This document shows, in pieces, positions 1 through 10,357 of a stretch of DNA of 64,000 bases. A model generated the notes under the pieces. The model did no database searches and had not been told where the DNA came from. It saw only the letters and a program-made list of their open reading frames with translations. Position 1 is the first letter of the stretch. Every line of letters begins with the position of its first letter. The stretch comes from Lucinisca nassula (Eukaryota; Mollusca; Bivalvia; Lucinida; Lucinidae), in NCBI GenBank assembly GCA_963580285.1, contig OY757023.1, positions 88,685,108 through 88,749,107 on the forward strand, written 5' to 3'. A program made the position numbers and the translations under genes.

Positions 1-201
1 CTCTCGCGCGCGTGAATACATCCGGAATGAGTGTTCGAGAGCGATTAAATAAGCTTGAAGCTTCCATCGCAATCGAACTGAAATAAATTAGTATAAACTA
101 AACTAAAACGTGGCAGCAATAATAAAGCATGCGACTGGCTTTCGCGAGAAAGACGTTTTGTGTGTCGCTCCATTTTAAGATTAAAAAAAAAACAGTTATT
201 T
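1..201. other. unassigned sequence
   Basis: I see no recognisable gene or repeat here. A short CG-rich start is followed by AT-rich DNA that leads into a repeat element. Confidence 0.4.
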
Positions 202-588
202 TTATGCCCCCGCCATTCGAGGAATAGTGGACGGGCATATAACCTTGTCACTGTCCGTCCGTTCGTTCGTCCGTCCGTCTGAAACTTAAACGCAGTCAAT
301 AAATTTCTTATGTCTGGATGGATTTTGAAATTACTTTGTAGAAATGTTTACCATCATAAGACAATGTGTCACGTGCAAAACCAAGGTCCGTGCCTCAAAG
401 GTTAAGGTCATACTTAGAGGTCAAAGTCAAAACAAGGGTCCGAAACTTAAACATGGTCAATAACTTTCTTATTTCTGGATGGATTTTGAAATTACTTTTT
501 TCTTCTTGTGTCCAGTCAATATCTTTTTTGTTCATTGATGGATTTTTCAGGCGGGGGCATCCGTGTCCTATGGGTGCATTTCTAGTTT
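202..588 (+). repeat. GGTCA-rich tandem-unit element, short copy
   Basis: The copy opens with TATGCCCCCGCC and a GTCC-rich stretch, continues with units starting GTCCGAAACTTAAAC, and closes with GGCGGGGGCATCCGTG. The ends form short inverted repeats (TGCCCCCGCC against GGCGGGGGCA). The same architecture with more units lies at 24,705-25,515. The copies differ in unit number, so the internal units expand and contract. Confidence 0.75.
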
Positions 589-702
589 AACTACGCCCCG
601 TCCGTATCTCTTATGTTAATCAGTCTTATCTATCACTGAATAAGAAAAAGCCTATCATTATTTTTTATCATCTTTTCTGCCATTTCACTTAATCTTATCT
701 AC

Positions 703-989
703 CATGACGAAAACACGCCTATATAATTTTGAGCCCCTTGAACCCCACTTTTATATAGTAAAACTGGGGTTGGCAGGGGTAAAACTTATTTTTTCTTATT
801 TCTGCTCTAAAATATAGATTGTGGGTACTCGTTAGAACCGCCTCGATGATGCGGTTCTAACGAGTACCCACAGTCTATTTTTTGAGCAGAAATAAGAAAA
901 ATATCACCGTAATTTTTCATCTTAAAATCTTCATTTTTTCGGCGATAAAGGTGGCAATGTATTGGTATAGGCGTGGTTTGGTAATGCAT
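703..989 (+). mobile_element. M1 hairpin MITE
   Basis: The ends are imperfect inverted repeats (ACGAAAACACGCCTAT near 707, ATAGGCGTGGTTTGGTAATG near 968). The element is non-coding. Its centre at 821-871 is a palindrome with 20-bp arms (GTGGGTACTCGTTAGAACCG and its complement), bordered by CTTATTTCTGCTC and GAGCAGAAATAAG, which extend the stem. Many copies of the same design recur in this window. Confidence 0.85.
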
Positions 990-1392
990 CGCTCTTTCTG
1001 TGTTCTAAAAGGGAACAGCTAACGAGCCTGAAGACAAAAACAAAAACTAAAGCCAGCAAAAGAAAACCACCAAGGACCGTGGTGGAAGAGTTTACATCAT
1101 ACATTGGAGAACCCATCACTCCTGTTACGAAAAAGACAATCAGCAAAATCCTCAAAACAGCAGAAAATGGCTCACATTCTCAGATGTGAGAAATATAGTT
1201 TGTACGCTTGATCCAACGGTACATGAGTACCACATAAGGTTTAAGCAGCTTTTCACACGTCTTCCTATGAAGCCTTGAAAGTGCTTAACCCTTATCTTGC
1301 TGAATATTCATCTAAGCCACACCCAATTCTGTCTATCAACCAATCAAAATACTTGATGTAATTTATTGCTACAAATTCATAAACTGAATGCC
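990..1392. other. unassigned intergenic sequence
   Basis: No gene, RNA or known repeat is recognised. The small open frames lack family motifs. Confidence 0.4.
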
Positions 1393-1456
1393 AAACAGTG
1401 TAGATCCTGATCAGATGGCTTCTTGAGAAGCCATCTGATCAGGATCTACACTGTTT
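1393..1456. repeat. perfect 64-bp palindrome
   Basis: Two 31-bp arms pair perfectly around a 2-nt loop at 1424-1425. The outer ends read AAACAGTG and CACTGTTT. Looser relatives lie at 5,134-5,201 and 61,320-61,381, so this is a dispersed foldback family. Confidence 0.9.
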
Positions 1457-1849
1457 GCAAAGATAGGAGTTGTCGTGAACAGCAAGATAAGGGTTTAAAA
1501 AAGAACAGTGAACTTGCATTCAGCAGAAATATTCAATAAGTGGTTGAAAGTTTTACAAACAGAAAAATACAAAAAGCTCGCTTCCAACAATGAAAGATGA
1601 TTAATTCCCCAGCACCTCAAAGAGGGGCAGGGCATCTTCAGCCCCATCGTCTCTCACATATTGAACATTATTTCCTGATGATAAATGCTTGTTTTGTGAC
1701 AGGCAGTTAATAAAACTAAATCAAATAAAACACATATTGGTAAAATGCGTTACACAGTATACAGCAAAAGTTTCGATTAAGGCTGCTGCCGAGGCAAAGG
1801 GTGATGAAAGACTGCTCTGTAAAGTGCACGACCAGGGCTTAAGGGGAAT
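1457..1849. other. unassigned intergenic sequence
   Basis: No supported feature is seen. Short open frames have no recognisable motifs. Confidence 0.35.
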
Positions 1850-2030
1850 AAGAATACCTCCAGGGGAGACAACTCCTGCAAAAGTATTTTTGTTTCCCAT
1901 GTCAATAGGGGTCAACTCTTAAAGGAACGGAGCAAATTCTTTCCTTTACTAGTTAACCCCTTTTTCAGTTGGACAGGACTTATAGAAAGCAAACAGGAAG
2001 TCCCGAAAGTTGTCTCCCTTTAAATAATGA
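1850..2030 (+). repeat. dispersed repeat shared with 31,190-31,390
   Basis: Both copies share ACTCTTAAAGGAA, GGAGCAAATTCTT, ACCCCTTTTTCAGTTGGACA and a downstream AAAGTTGT segment in the same order. The family is unidentified; the copies are diverged, so the insertions are old. Confidence 0.6.
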
Positions 2031-2191
2031 CGGAAAATCTGCCAGGTGTTCCCATTCCCCTTACGAGCCAGGTTGGTATCACGAGTGTTTTCGCAAAAAT
2101 TACACACGAAGCAGAACAAGACACAAGTGGGCCATCCCAGTCCCAGTCAGCCCATAATGCTGCATTTCAGTATATAGAGGATCTTACACGA

Positions 2192-2262
2192 GTGGTCATT
2201 TCATATGATATTTATGAAACGAGACTTCGGCGAGTTTCATAAATATTATATGAAATGACCAC
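2192..2262. repeat. hairpin, ~29-bp arms
   Basis: The arms begin GTGGTCATTTCATA and end TATGAAATGACCAC around a GAGACTTCGGCGA loop, with about two mismatches. It lies 47 bp from a second, longer foldback, so both may belong to one MITE. Confidence 0.8.
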
Positions 2263-2308
2263 GAGTGTAAAATTCTGTTTTAAGAAATGAAATTTATTTT
2301 TCTGCAGT

Positions 2309-2412
2309 TCATGGAAGTATGAACGCAGTGGGTGGCGTGCAAAGTAAATGAACCCCGAATGGGGTTCATGTAAACTTTGCTAGCGACCCACTGTCGTTCA
2401 TACTTTCATGAA
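2309..2412. repeat. foldback element with inner hairpin
   Basis: The outer arms TTCATGGAAGTATGAACG and CGTTCATACTTTCATGAA are inverted. An inner stem ATGAACCCC/GGGGTTCAT sits at the centre. A half copy of the outer arm occurs near 16,828-16,847. Confidence 0.8.
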
Positions 2413-3061
2413 AGGCAGATAAATTAAGTTTATTTTTTATACGGACATGAGTCGGCAGGCATCGGCCGATGGACGACATCGGACTCAGGTCCGACTATAG
2501 GTAACGCGTATACGAGCACATGTTGTTGTTGTTGTTGTCAGCGGCATTGCCTATGAAAAAAGTTGAAGTGATTCAATTTTCTCGCGAGACGCGAGAATTC
2601 CGGTGAGGCGCACTGCATGACTGTCACTTTTTTTTTTTATTTATTTTCTGTTTTCGATCTTAAATGCTGTCTACTTATATACGTATGTATTACTTTTTGT
2701 CGTATCTGACCAAATAAAAATTAATAAATAAATAAAAACTGTAAATTGGGATTTTCAAAAACTTCACGATGACTGCTTCTCTATTATTGATCCATGTTGC
2801 AGAGACGCTTATTGCATTTTCATAGACAAACTGTTTGACAGTTGGCGCAAAATAAAAACATCAAGTACCGGTCTTCTATTTACCTTCCGGCCGCGTTTCG
2901 ACAGCAACATCCTAGTTTTCGTTTATTTCCAGTATTTCCATGGTAATTCCGATTCGCTTTATGTCCTATCAAGCATAATGCCTTGGAATTCTTTTCTTTC
3001 TTTTACTGCACCACCCTCTCACAAGGATTACCTGCAGGTGTACATTACATGTACTCCAGGA
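2413..3061. other. unassigned sequence with short simple repeats
   Basis: It contains a short (TTG)n run near 2,521-2,538 and a poly-T run near 2,628. Nothing else is recognised. Confidence 0.4.
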
Positions 3062-3215
3062 CGGCCCCCGCCCATCGGGGCTTGAAGAAATAGCATGATG
3101 CATGATGCTTCCACACAGAGCTGTATCCGACCATGAGAACTGGTTAACCCCTTAGAGGAACTAGGCCTGCCAACGCAAAGCGGTGCAAGTCGGACCCATC
3201 CTATCTATCTATCTA
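3062..3215 (+). repeat. F repeat, partial
   Basis: It matches the first half of the F family: CCCCGCCCATCGGGGCTTG, then a CACAGAGCTG segment and CAAAGCGGTGCAAGTCGGAC. The 3' half with the GTTAAACCTC tail is missing. Confidence 0.7.
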
Positions 3216-3244
3216 CTGATACTGTGTCGGTCACATTTGACCAT

Positions 3245-3545
3245 TACCGCAGGTGTACATTACATACACTCCAGGTTTGCATGATGACAGCCTGCACAGT
3301 AATCATATAATTACGGTAGGGATCTTTAACCTGCACAGGGGATGGTCTTCCCAGCACAGGGGGCCTCTAGTTAACGTCCCGATCTAAAAGACGGTGTACA
3401 TTTTGACATTCATCCCTGCAAATGATGCCAATGCCGTGAATGGAGCGTGTTTGGACATCGAAATTTTATTGCCACTGCTGGGGATCGAACCCGCGACCTC
3501 TAGCATCAGAGGCAAGTGCGCTAACCACTGAGCTACCATACTCTA
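3245..3545 (-). mobile_element. SINE-A, tRNA-derived
   Basis: On the minus strand a tRNA-like head shows box A (TAGCTCAGTGG, 3,525-3,535) and box B (GGTTCGATCCC, near 3,481-3,491). The tRNA-unrelated body runs to about 3,245. A second minus-strand copy follows 145 bp away, and an intact copy is at 11,225-11,564. This is a SINE, not a functional tRNA gene. Confidence 0.85.
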
Positions 3546-3689
3546 CCGTCCTTCTATGCTTATAAATTGGGAGGCAGAGCTTGAGATGTCATTTCATCTC
3601 AATATCGGGTAAGTCCCACAAAATTAGAAGCAACATCTCCAAAATTACCTTTTCAGTGTTGAGGAGGAGGTTAAACCTCAAATCAAACA

Positions 3690-4006
3690 AATACAGTCCA
3701 GGTTTGCAGAATAAAAGCCTACATTGTAATCATGCAATCTGCCTGTAACACTCGAGAGAGGGGTTGGCAGAAAAAAGAGATAGATATTTTTTGTAGGGAT
3801 CTTTTACTTGCACAGGGATGGTTCTCCCTGTACAGGGGGCCTCCGGTTAACGTCCCTATCCAAAGGACAGTGCACCTTGTGGCATTCATGATGACAGTGT
3901 AGCAGTTCAGAAACCACAATTTTCTTACCGCTGCCCGGAATTGAACTGGGGGCCTCTAGCATAAGCATGATAGGCAAGTGCACTAACCACTGAGCTACCA
4001 TGCTCC
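3690..4006 (-). mobile_element. SINE-A, tRNA-derived
   Basis: This is the second minus-strand copy. The box A side reads CCACTGAGCTACCATGC at the right end, and the body shares the GGGGGCCTCCGGTTAACGTC segment with the other copies. The box B region is mutated (GGAATTGAACT). Confidence 0.8.
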
Positions 4007-4229
4007 ATAGGCAAACAGAGTTAATTCATTTTTTTTCTATCCATTTCTGCTGATCGTTTATCTTGTCACTTTCGCATTTCATTGTTTCTCTCACGTTTGT
4101 ATAGGAAGCCAGTCTGTTCTGAAGGTATTGATTTATTCAGGGTTCTGTTAAAGTGTAGCTGTTAATGTGAATTTCTCCAAACGCATCAATACCGAAAAAT
4201 CATATGTACACATATTGTTGAAAATTGTG

Positions 4230-4262
4230 CCCCCCCCCCCCCCCCCCCCACACACACACATC
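4230..4262. repeat. poly-C followed by (CA)n
   Basis: An uninterrupted C run passes into a CA repeat. The same composite occurs at 10,316-10,357. It is followed at 4,262-4,308 by a small F-repeat fragment. Confidence 0.9.
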
Positions 4263-4308
4263 AGGGCTTGAAGAAATAGATGGGCTGCAATGCATGCTTG
4301 ATGCATTT

Positions 4309-4975
4309 GAGTATAATGGATGGCAAATTCGATTGATAGCCTTTCGTACAGCAGACTCATTATCTGGATGAAGAAGAGAGCAGTTAGAGCCTGACTTGGG
4401 ACCAACGGCGATAGATCAGGACACATCCATGAAAGACAATGGTTGCATGTCTTTGTAAACATTGTCAGTTAAAGAAGTGTTTCTTTGACATGCTCTTGTG
4501 TACCATTAAGGCAGCTAATTTGATTTGGATCTGTTCATGGACAACCAGATTGAGACAGATGTTCGTACGACCCTGTAGAGCCCAGCACATGGATGGTAGA
4601 TGACTTGGTTAACAGATAGGGTTGGCTAATCGGAGCTGAGAGTATAATGGATGGCAAATTCGATTGATAGCCTTTCGTACAGCAGACTCATTATCTGGAT
4701 GAAGAAGAGAGCAGTTAGAGCCTGACTTGGGACCAACGGCGATAGATCAGGACACATCCATGAAAGACACTGGTTGCATGTCATTTGTAAACATTGTCAG
4801 TTAAAGAAGTGTTTCTTTGACATGCTCTTGTGTACCCTTAAGGCAGCTAATTTGATTTGGATCTGCTCATGGACAACCAGATTGAGACAGATGTTCGTAC
4901 AACCCTGTAGAGCCCAGCACATGGATGGTAGATGTAGATGACTTGGTTAACAGATACGGTTGGCTAATCGGAGCT
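4309..4975 (+). repeat. tandem duplication, ~331-bp unit
   Basis: The sequence starting GAGTATAATGGATGGC at 4,309 restarts at 4,640 and stays nearly identical to the end (for example GCAGACTCATTATCTGG in both). The few substitutions imply a recent duplication. The unit ends in GGCTAATCGGAGCTGA, which resembles part of blocks A and S. Confidence 0.9.
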
Positions 4976-5530
4976 GAAAGGATGATGGATTATCAGTCCT
5001 GTCACTGTGGTCGATAATCGATTAGTAATCGCTAAGGTTTTTGTCATTATTTTACCTGTCTGGCTTCCTGTCTAAGCATGACTCTTACCATATGTTGGTC
5101 TTTACCATATGTATATTTGAACAGACAGGCCTGAGCAAACAGTGTAGACCAAGATGAGATGCCGCATAATGCAGCATATCATCAGGGTCTGCACTGTTTG
5201 CCACTCATCCAGCTGTTTTAGGCATAACTTCGGGTAGTAATTAAATTGTACCTATCAAGTAATCGATTAAAAGCAAGTCAGAAATGATTATCATTTTTGC
5301 GGAATTTATCGATCGATTATACGATTAGTCGTGTCAGCCTTTTTAACAGACAAATTTACTGCCCATGGGATCTGAACTCATTCTTGTTGCCAGAAAGTAT
5401 TTGCAATTCAGATAAAGAGAAAAGATGGGAAAATGGGGATAATATTTTTTATTATTTGAAAAAGATGTTATGGATACCTGTGAAATGCTATGTTGTGACT
5501 GGTCCAACAAGTACCTACAACATTCCTTTT
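4976..5530. other. ATCGAT-rich spacer
   Basis: It contains a diverged relative of the A/S sequence (CGATAATCGATTAGTAATC near 5,010) and a hairpin annotated separately. No coding feature is supported; the 100-codon frame at 5,297-5,599 shows no family motif. Confidence 0.45.
5134..5201. repeat. imperfect hairpin related to the 1,393 palindrome
   Basis: GCAAACAGTGTAGACC and GGTCTGCACTGTTTGC form the outer arms. The centre is diverged. It belongs to the same foldback family as 1,393-1,456. Confidence 0.7.
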
Positions 5531-6427
5531 AGCTCACCTGTCATCCATGCGTGCTTCTGTAAACAATTCTTCCAACGACATCTCCTCCTAAACCACTGAT
5601 CAGGTTTTGACCAAACTTCACAGGAATGATCCTTAGCTGGACCCCTTTCAAAGTTGTTCAAATGGTTCCAGTCCATTGCACATCTAGGTCACAGGAGCCG
5701 AAAATAGATTTTTTCACTGAAAACTTGAAAAATCGTCTCTGAAACCACAAGGCATGGGCCTTTGATATTTGGTATGAATCTTCATCTAGTGAACCTCTAC
5801 CAAGATTCTTCAAATTAAAGCCATGGGGCCAAAAATGCCCCCCTCCGGGGGCCTTTGGTTTTACAGAAGCTTATACAGGGAAATTTTCTCCGAAACTGCA
5901 AGGACCAGGTCTTTGGTATTTGGCGTGAAGCTTCATCTAGTGAACCTCTATCAAGACTGTTCAAGTTATAGCCCTAGGGCCAAAATATTGCCGCCCCGGG
6001 CCCTTTACCGGTAGTTAAAATATTTAAAATCTACTTCACTGAAACCACAAGGCCCAGGTCATTGCTATTTGGCATGAAGCTACATCTACTGAACCTCTAC
6101 CAAGATTGTTCAAATCATAGCCATTGGGCAAAAAATGCCTCCGCCTGTGGGCCCTTTGGTTTAACATTGACTTATATAGGGAAATTAAAAACAAGTCTTC
6201 TACTCTGAAACCGCAAGGCCCAGATCTTTTATATTTGGTGTGAAGCTTCATCCAGTGGACCTCTATCAAAATTGTTCCAATTATAGCCCTAGGAAATAGA
6301 AGTCAAGTCAAATGCAGAAGGCCAAGGTCTTGGATAATTGACATGAAGCTTTGTCTTATGGATTTCTACCAAGATTGTTCAAATTAAAGCCGTGGGGTCA
6401 AAAATGGCCCGCCCCAGGGACTCCAAG

Positions 6428-6493
<66 letters not shown>

Positions 6494-6541
6494 AAGTACA
6501 TCAATGCCACAGAGTGGGCCCTGTACTTTAAACTGAAGAAG
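5531..6541 (+). repeat. ~165-bp tandem-unit element
   Basis: A lead-in (AGCTCACCTGTCATCCATGC) is followed by repeated units, each holding a GAAACC-CAAGGCC-CAGGTC segment, GAAGCTTCATCTAGTG(A)ACCTCTA and a GGCCAAAAATGCC segment. Related copies occur at 7,230-7,365, 8,024-8,660 and 11,061-11,170. The open frames across it are by-products of the repeat. Confidence 0.75.
6430..6491. repeat. (TA)n microsatellite
   Basis: About 31 uninterrupted TA dinucleotides lie inside the ~165-bp tandem-unit element. Confidence 0.97.
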
Positions 6542-7229
6542 AGGAAAAACCTTTAAAATTTTAATCTTCTTGTCTGAAACCAGACTGCTCCAGTCTTTGT
6601 CTACGCCCATGGGCGTAGACATTATAGAGATTGAGTTTAACACGGAAGTACAGCCATTAGTTACCCACAATGCAGGTTGACCTTTCCATTCTTATGCAAC
6701 ACAACAAGTATAAGCTTTCACAAGTAGAACAGAGCAGCCTATAGCAAGTGTAAGCTTTCACAAAAAAAAAGATGCCGGCGGGCAGAGCTCTGGCACAGAA
6801 TTGCTATTACATTTGTACAAGCCTATATATTTGTACAGGCTAATACAAAAATATACATCTACAAACTCTCGATCACGACGGACCACTGCTTATCCTATAA
6901 GCTACTCAGCAGCCTTCGGCTTTGGTGAGCTAAAAAAAACTTACTTCGCCGTTAGCAAACTTTTAGGTTTAATCTTCAATTAGTCTTCTATAAAGTCCAA
7001 CTTCTTCAACAGTTTTCAAGCATATAATTTGAAAGATGTCACAAGCATACATGTGCCTTTTTAAAGATGAAAAAGTACTTCCTGACAATATTACAGCATT
7101 TTAGACATTATACTTCAGTCGGCAGGATGGCAATTAGAATATTGCCAAAGACAGTTAATTGTATAAAACACGTTTCTTGGTTTCACATTTAATATGTGCT
7201 ATGCGTAGACCTAGCTTTTTGTAAAAGCT
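6542..7229. other. unassigned AT-rich sequence
   Basis: It contains a short duplicated segment (AAGTATAAGCTTTCACAA near 6,708 and AAGTGTAAGCTTTCACAA near 6,748). Nothing else is recognised. Confidence 0.4.
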
Positions 7230-7365
7230 ATACTTGTTGATGTATGAAGCTTCACTTTTTAGACCACTACCAAGATAATTGAAATTATAGCCCGGGGCCA
7301 GTAATGGCTCTCCCAGGGGCTCACTTGTTACCCTATGGATCGGGCCATCATGGCCCTCTTGTTAC
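7230..7365 (+). repeat. ~165-bp element, terminal fragment
   Basis: It matches the unit (GAAGCTTCACTTTTTAGACC, then AATTATAGCCC) and ends with TCGGGCCATCATGGCCCTC, which may be the distal end of the element that starts at 5,531. Confidence 0.55.
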
Positions 7366-7780
7366 TTTTAGAGACAGATAAGACAATTTTAATACTAGTA
7401 TCTCCAATGAACTGTTTCTCCATTGTGAATTTTGCCTTAGATTAAGTCTAATCATTTAGTTCTAAAATTAGGTTAGGAATTTATTTTTAGCACTATGGTG
7501 TACAGGGATACTCTGTGGGGCACAAGACAGCATTTTTAGGTGAGAAAATAAGTTTCGGCAGGGTAATATTTCTCAGTGGGAACTATTTCTCTTTGTGATA
7601 TAATATCGTTTTTCTTTTTCATAGAAAATCCTGTATTTACTTGGTAAAAATTTAATATACATATTTATTTCACAATTTCTGTGACATGCAATACATATAT
7701 ACATACAATAATAACTCATAGGAACGAAAGCTTACATTGTTGATGGGGACATTAACCCATTGTATGCTATTAGACCCTTC
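7366..7780. other. unassigned sequence
   Basis: No gene, hairpin or repeat is recognised in this stretch. Confidence 0.35.
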
Positions 7781-8023
7781 CACTGCCATATATTGGACAA
7801 GTCCATTTGTCATATAAGGGGGTCAGGCCTATTTTTTCTTTTTTTTTCGCTCACCTGTCATGTAATGATGAGGTGAGCTTTTGGGATCACTTTTCGTCCG
7901 CCACTGCCATATATTGGACAAGTCCATTTGTCATATAAGGGGGTCAAGCCTATTTTTTCTTTTTTTTTTCGCTCACCTGTCATGTAATGATGAGGTGAGC
8001 TTTTGGGATCACTTTTCGTCCGC
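7781..8023 (+). repeat. 121-bp tandem duplication
   Basis: CACTGCCATATATTGGACAA at 7,781 recurs at 7,902, and the two units are almost identical, including the TCGCTCACCTGTCATG lead-in of the ~165-bp element. It duplicates the start of that element plus its flank. Confidence 0.92.
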
Positions 8024-8660
8024 CGTGCGTCCATCCTTGCGTAAACAATTTCTTCAAAAGACATCTCATTAACCACTGATCGGATTATGACCAAACTTCA
8101 TAGGAATGATTCGTAGGCGGTTCCCTTTCAGAGTTGTTCAAATGGTTCCAGTCTGCATATCAAGGTCACGGGAGCCAACAACAGATTTTTTTTTAATGAA
8201 AACTTAATCTGAAACCAGGCCTTCGATAGATGGTGTGTAGCTTCAGTCTAGTGGACCTCTGCCAAGATTGTTCAAATTATAGTCCTGGGGCCAAAAATGC
8301 CCCTGCCTCGGGGCCCATTGGTTTAACATAGTCTTACATAGGAAAAAGCTTTAAAAATCTTCTTGTATGAAACCAGAAGGCTCAGGTGTTTGATCAGAAG
8401 CCTCTGTGGTGTAGGGGTTACGCTACTCGCCTTGTAAACCAGGGATCGCAGGATCAATCCCGGGCTTCTCCAGACTTTAGGATGAGTCTTTAAACCGAGG
8501 TCCTGTCTCCGTATGACCTTCGCTGTTGGTGGGACGTAAAACCCAAACACTCACTCACTCAGGTGTTTGATATTTGGTATGAAGCTTCGTCTTGTGGACC
8601 TCTATCAAGATTGTTCAAATTATAGCTCTGGTGCCCCTTGGTTTTACATTGACTTATGTA
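8024..8660 (+). repeat. ~165-bp tandem-unit element, second copy
   Basis: It starts with the CTCACCTGTCATG lead-in and TGACCAAACTTCATAGGAATG, then runs through the same unit as 5,531-6,541. A SINE interrupts it at 8,395-8,557. Confidence 0.75.
8395..8557 (+). mobile_element. SINE-B, tRNA-derived, with target-site duplication
   Basis: A short tRNA-like head has box B-like GGATCAATCCC at 8,451-8,461 and is followed by a GGGACGTAAAACCCAAACAC tail and CACT repeats. It is flanked by a perfect 14-bp direct repeat, CTCAGGTGTTTGAT, at 8,381-8,394 and 8,558-8,571. The duplication proves insertion into the ~165-bp element and fixes both ends. Confidence 0.9.
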
Positions 8661-8866
8661 GGAAAAATCTAAAATCAAAGCACTGAGAGTGCTGATGGAG
8701 CGTAGCTTTGATAATTTGATTTTGCGTCTGATTGGTACTTTAATTCAGGCTCACATTGATCCAATGAACATAGCCGTTTGAAGCTATTCTGGGCCAGAAG
8801 TCGTGTTAAAGCAACAAGACCTATACTGAAATTAACTCACGCTAAGGTGTAGACCCCGCAACAACC

Positions 8867-9046
8867 ATCACGAGAACACGCCTGTACAAATACATTTTCA
8901 ATTTTTCGGCAAAAAAATGGAAATTTTAAGATACAAAATTGTGATATTTTCTTATCTCTGCTCAAAACATTGATTGCGGGGACTTGATAGAACCGCCTTG
9001 ACGAGGCAGTTTTATCAAGTACCAACAATCAATGTTTTTGAGCAAT
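8867..9046 (+). mobile_element. M1 MITE, truncated
   Basis: It begins CATCACGAGAACACGCC and carries the left half and the central palindrome (ACTTGATAGAACCGCCTTGA and its partner). The right half is missing after TTTTTGAGCA. Confidence 0.75.
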
Positions 9047-9109
9047 ACAGCAACCATGCAGTTCTACAGTTTACTTGAAGATTTCTGCTGAGCTATAGTT
9101 CGTGCAATA

Positions 9110-10084
9110 AATGCGGCTTGCGCAATTGTTTGGCGGCTTTAAAGTTATTTTATGTAATCAGTTTTTGAAAAATTACCTTGGGGAGGTTATTTATCTTGCA
9201 TTAGACATTCTCGTTGGTTACGCCTTGATGATGTTTATCTTCATGTGAAAAATTATCATGATTTTCCCAGCAGTTTATAAGTTATACATCCGTAACCAGG
9301 CTTTAAAAATTGCCTCGGTGAGGTTGTTTATAAAGCTATCTGGCATTAGACAATATCAATTGCTTGATCTTGTCAGTTTACATCTGCATGAAAAACATTA
9401 TAAAAATGTACCCGTCGGTTTGGAAGTTATACGATCCTTTCAGTGGGTGAATTTTTACCTTGCCGAGGCTAAAATAAAGAAATTGGGCATTCAGGAATCG
9501 CGTTGGTTAGATCTGTACATTATCTATCTGTATGCTAACAGTTGTCAAAAATATTCCAAGTAGACTAGAAGTTACACTTCGAAATAATTTTTCAGTTTGC
9601 CTAGGCGAGGCCGTTTGTAAAGTAATTTGGCATAAGGCAATTTGCGGGTTATGTATTGTCAATATCAACCTGTATGCCGAAAATGATCACAGCCGGGTTT
9701 AGCTGTTATACTCCGTATTCATTTTTTTTTATTTTGCCTCGGCGATGCCATTCATAAAGTAATCTTCCATAAAACAGCCTCATGGGTTAGGTATTGTCAA
9801 TATCAATCCGAATGCCAAAAATGATTGGAATATTCAGAGAGGTTTGAACATTATGCTCTGTTAACATTTTTCTAAACATATATTGCATCAGTGAGGCCAT
9901 TTATGAAGTGATCTTGCTAACGATAGTTTCTTGGGTTAGTTATTGTCAATATCAATCCATAGGAATATTTGAAGAGGTTTAGACATTATAGTCCGTTATT
10001 ATTATATAAAAATAAATTGCCTCGACGAGGCCATTTATGAATATCTGGCATTAAGGCAATTTCTTTGGTCAGGTATTGTCAATA
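9110..10084 (+). repeat. degenerate tandem array, ~150-bp units
   Basis: Units share TTGCCTCGxCGAGGCCATTTAT, GGCATTAxxCAAT and TTAGxTATTGTCAATATCAATCC segments. Most units open with a small GCCTCGxCGAGGC palindrome. Six or seven units are recognisable, with spacing of roughly 140-160 bp. Open frames inside have no motifs. Confidence 0.75.
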
Positions 10085-10235
10085 CAGCACAGTGCGCATG
10101 TCTTTTACCGGAAACCAACAACTGCCCTTCTTTAATCAGCGAAAGGGATAGAACCACCGTTGAACAGAATTCACGATCAATCTCCTGGAAAGAATGTTGC
10201 CGAACCCGGCAGGTATCGAACTTGCGTCTGAGCTG
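10085..10235 (-). mobile_element. SINE-D fragment
   Basis: It shares ACAACTGCCCTTCTT, AATCAGCG and GAATGTTGCCGA segments with the better copies at 30,745-31,030 and 38,485-38,752, in the same order. The tRNA-like head is degraded (GCAGGTATCGAACTTGCG). Confidence 0.65.
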
Positions 10236-10315
10236 ATAATTTGCTTTATTTATGGTCACATGCCTAGGACGCAGACATGTCGCTTTGACATGTCGCTTTA
10301 AAAAAGTAACATTGT

Positions 10316-10357
10316 CCCCCCCCCTCCCCCCCCCCCCCCCAAACACACACACACACA
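10316..10357. repeat. poly-C followed by (CA)n
   Basis: A C-rich run interrupted once by T passes into CA dinucleotides, as at 4,230. Confidence 0.9.

Noticed and set aside
6398..6670. Open frames rich in Tyr-Ile across the (TA)n tract
   Set aside because: They are translations of the microsatellite and have no flanking coding signal.
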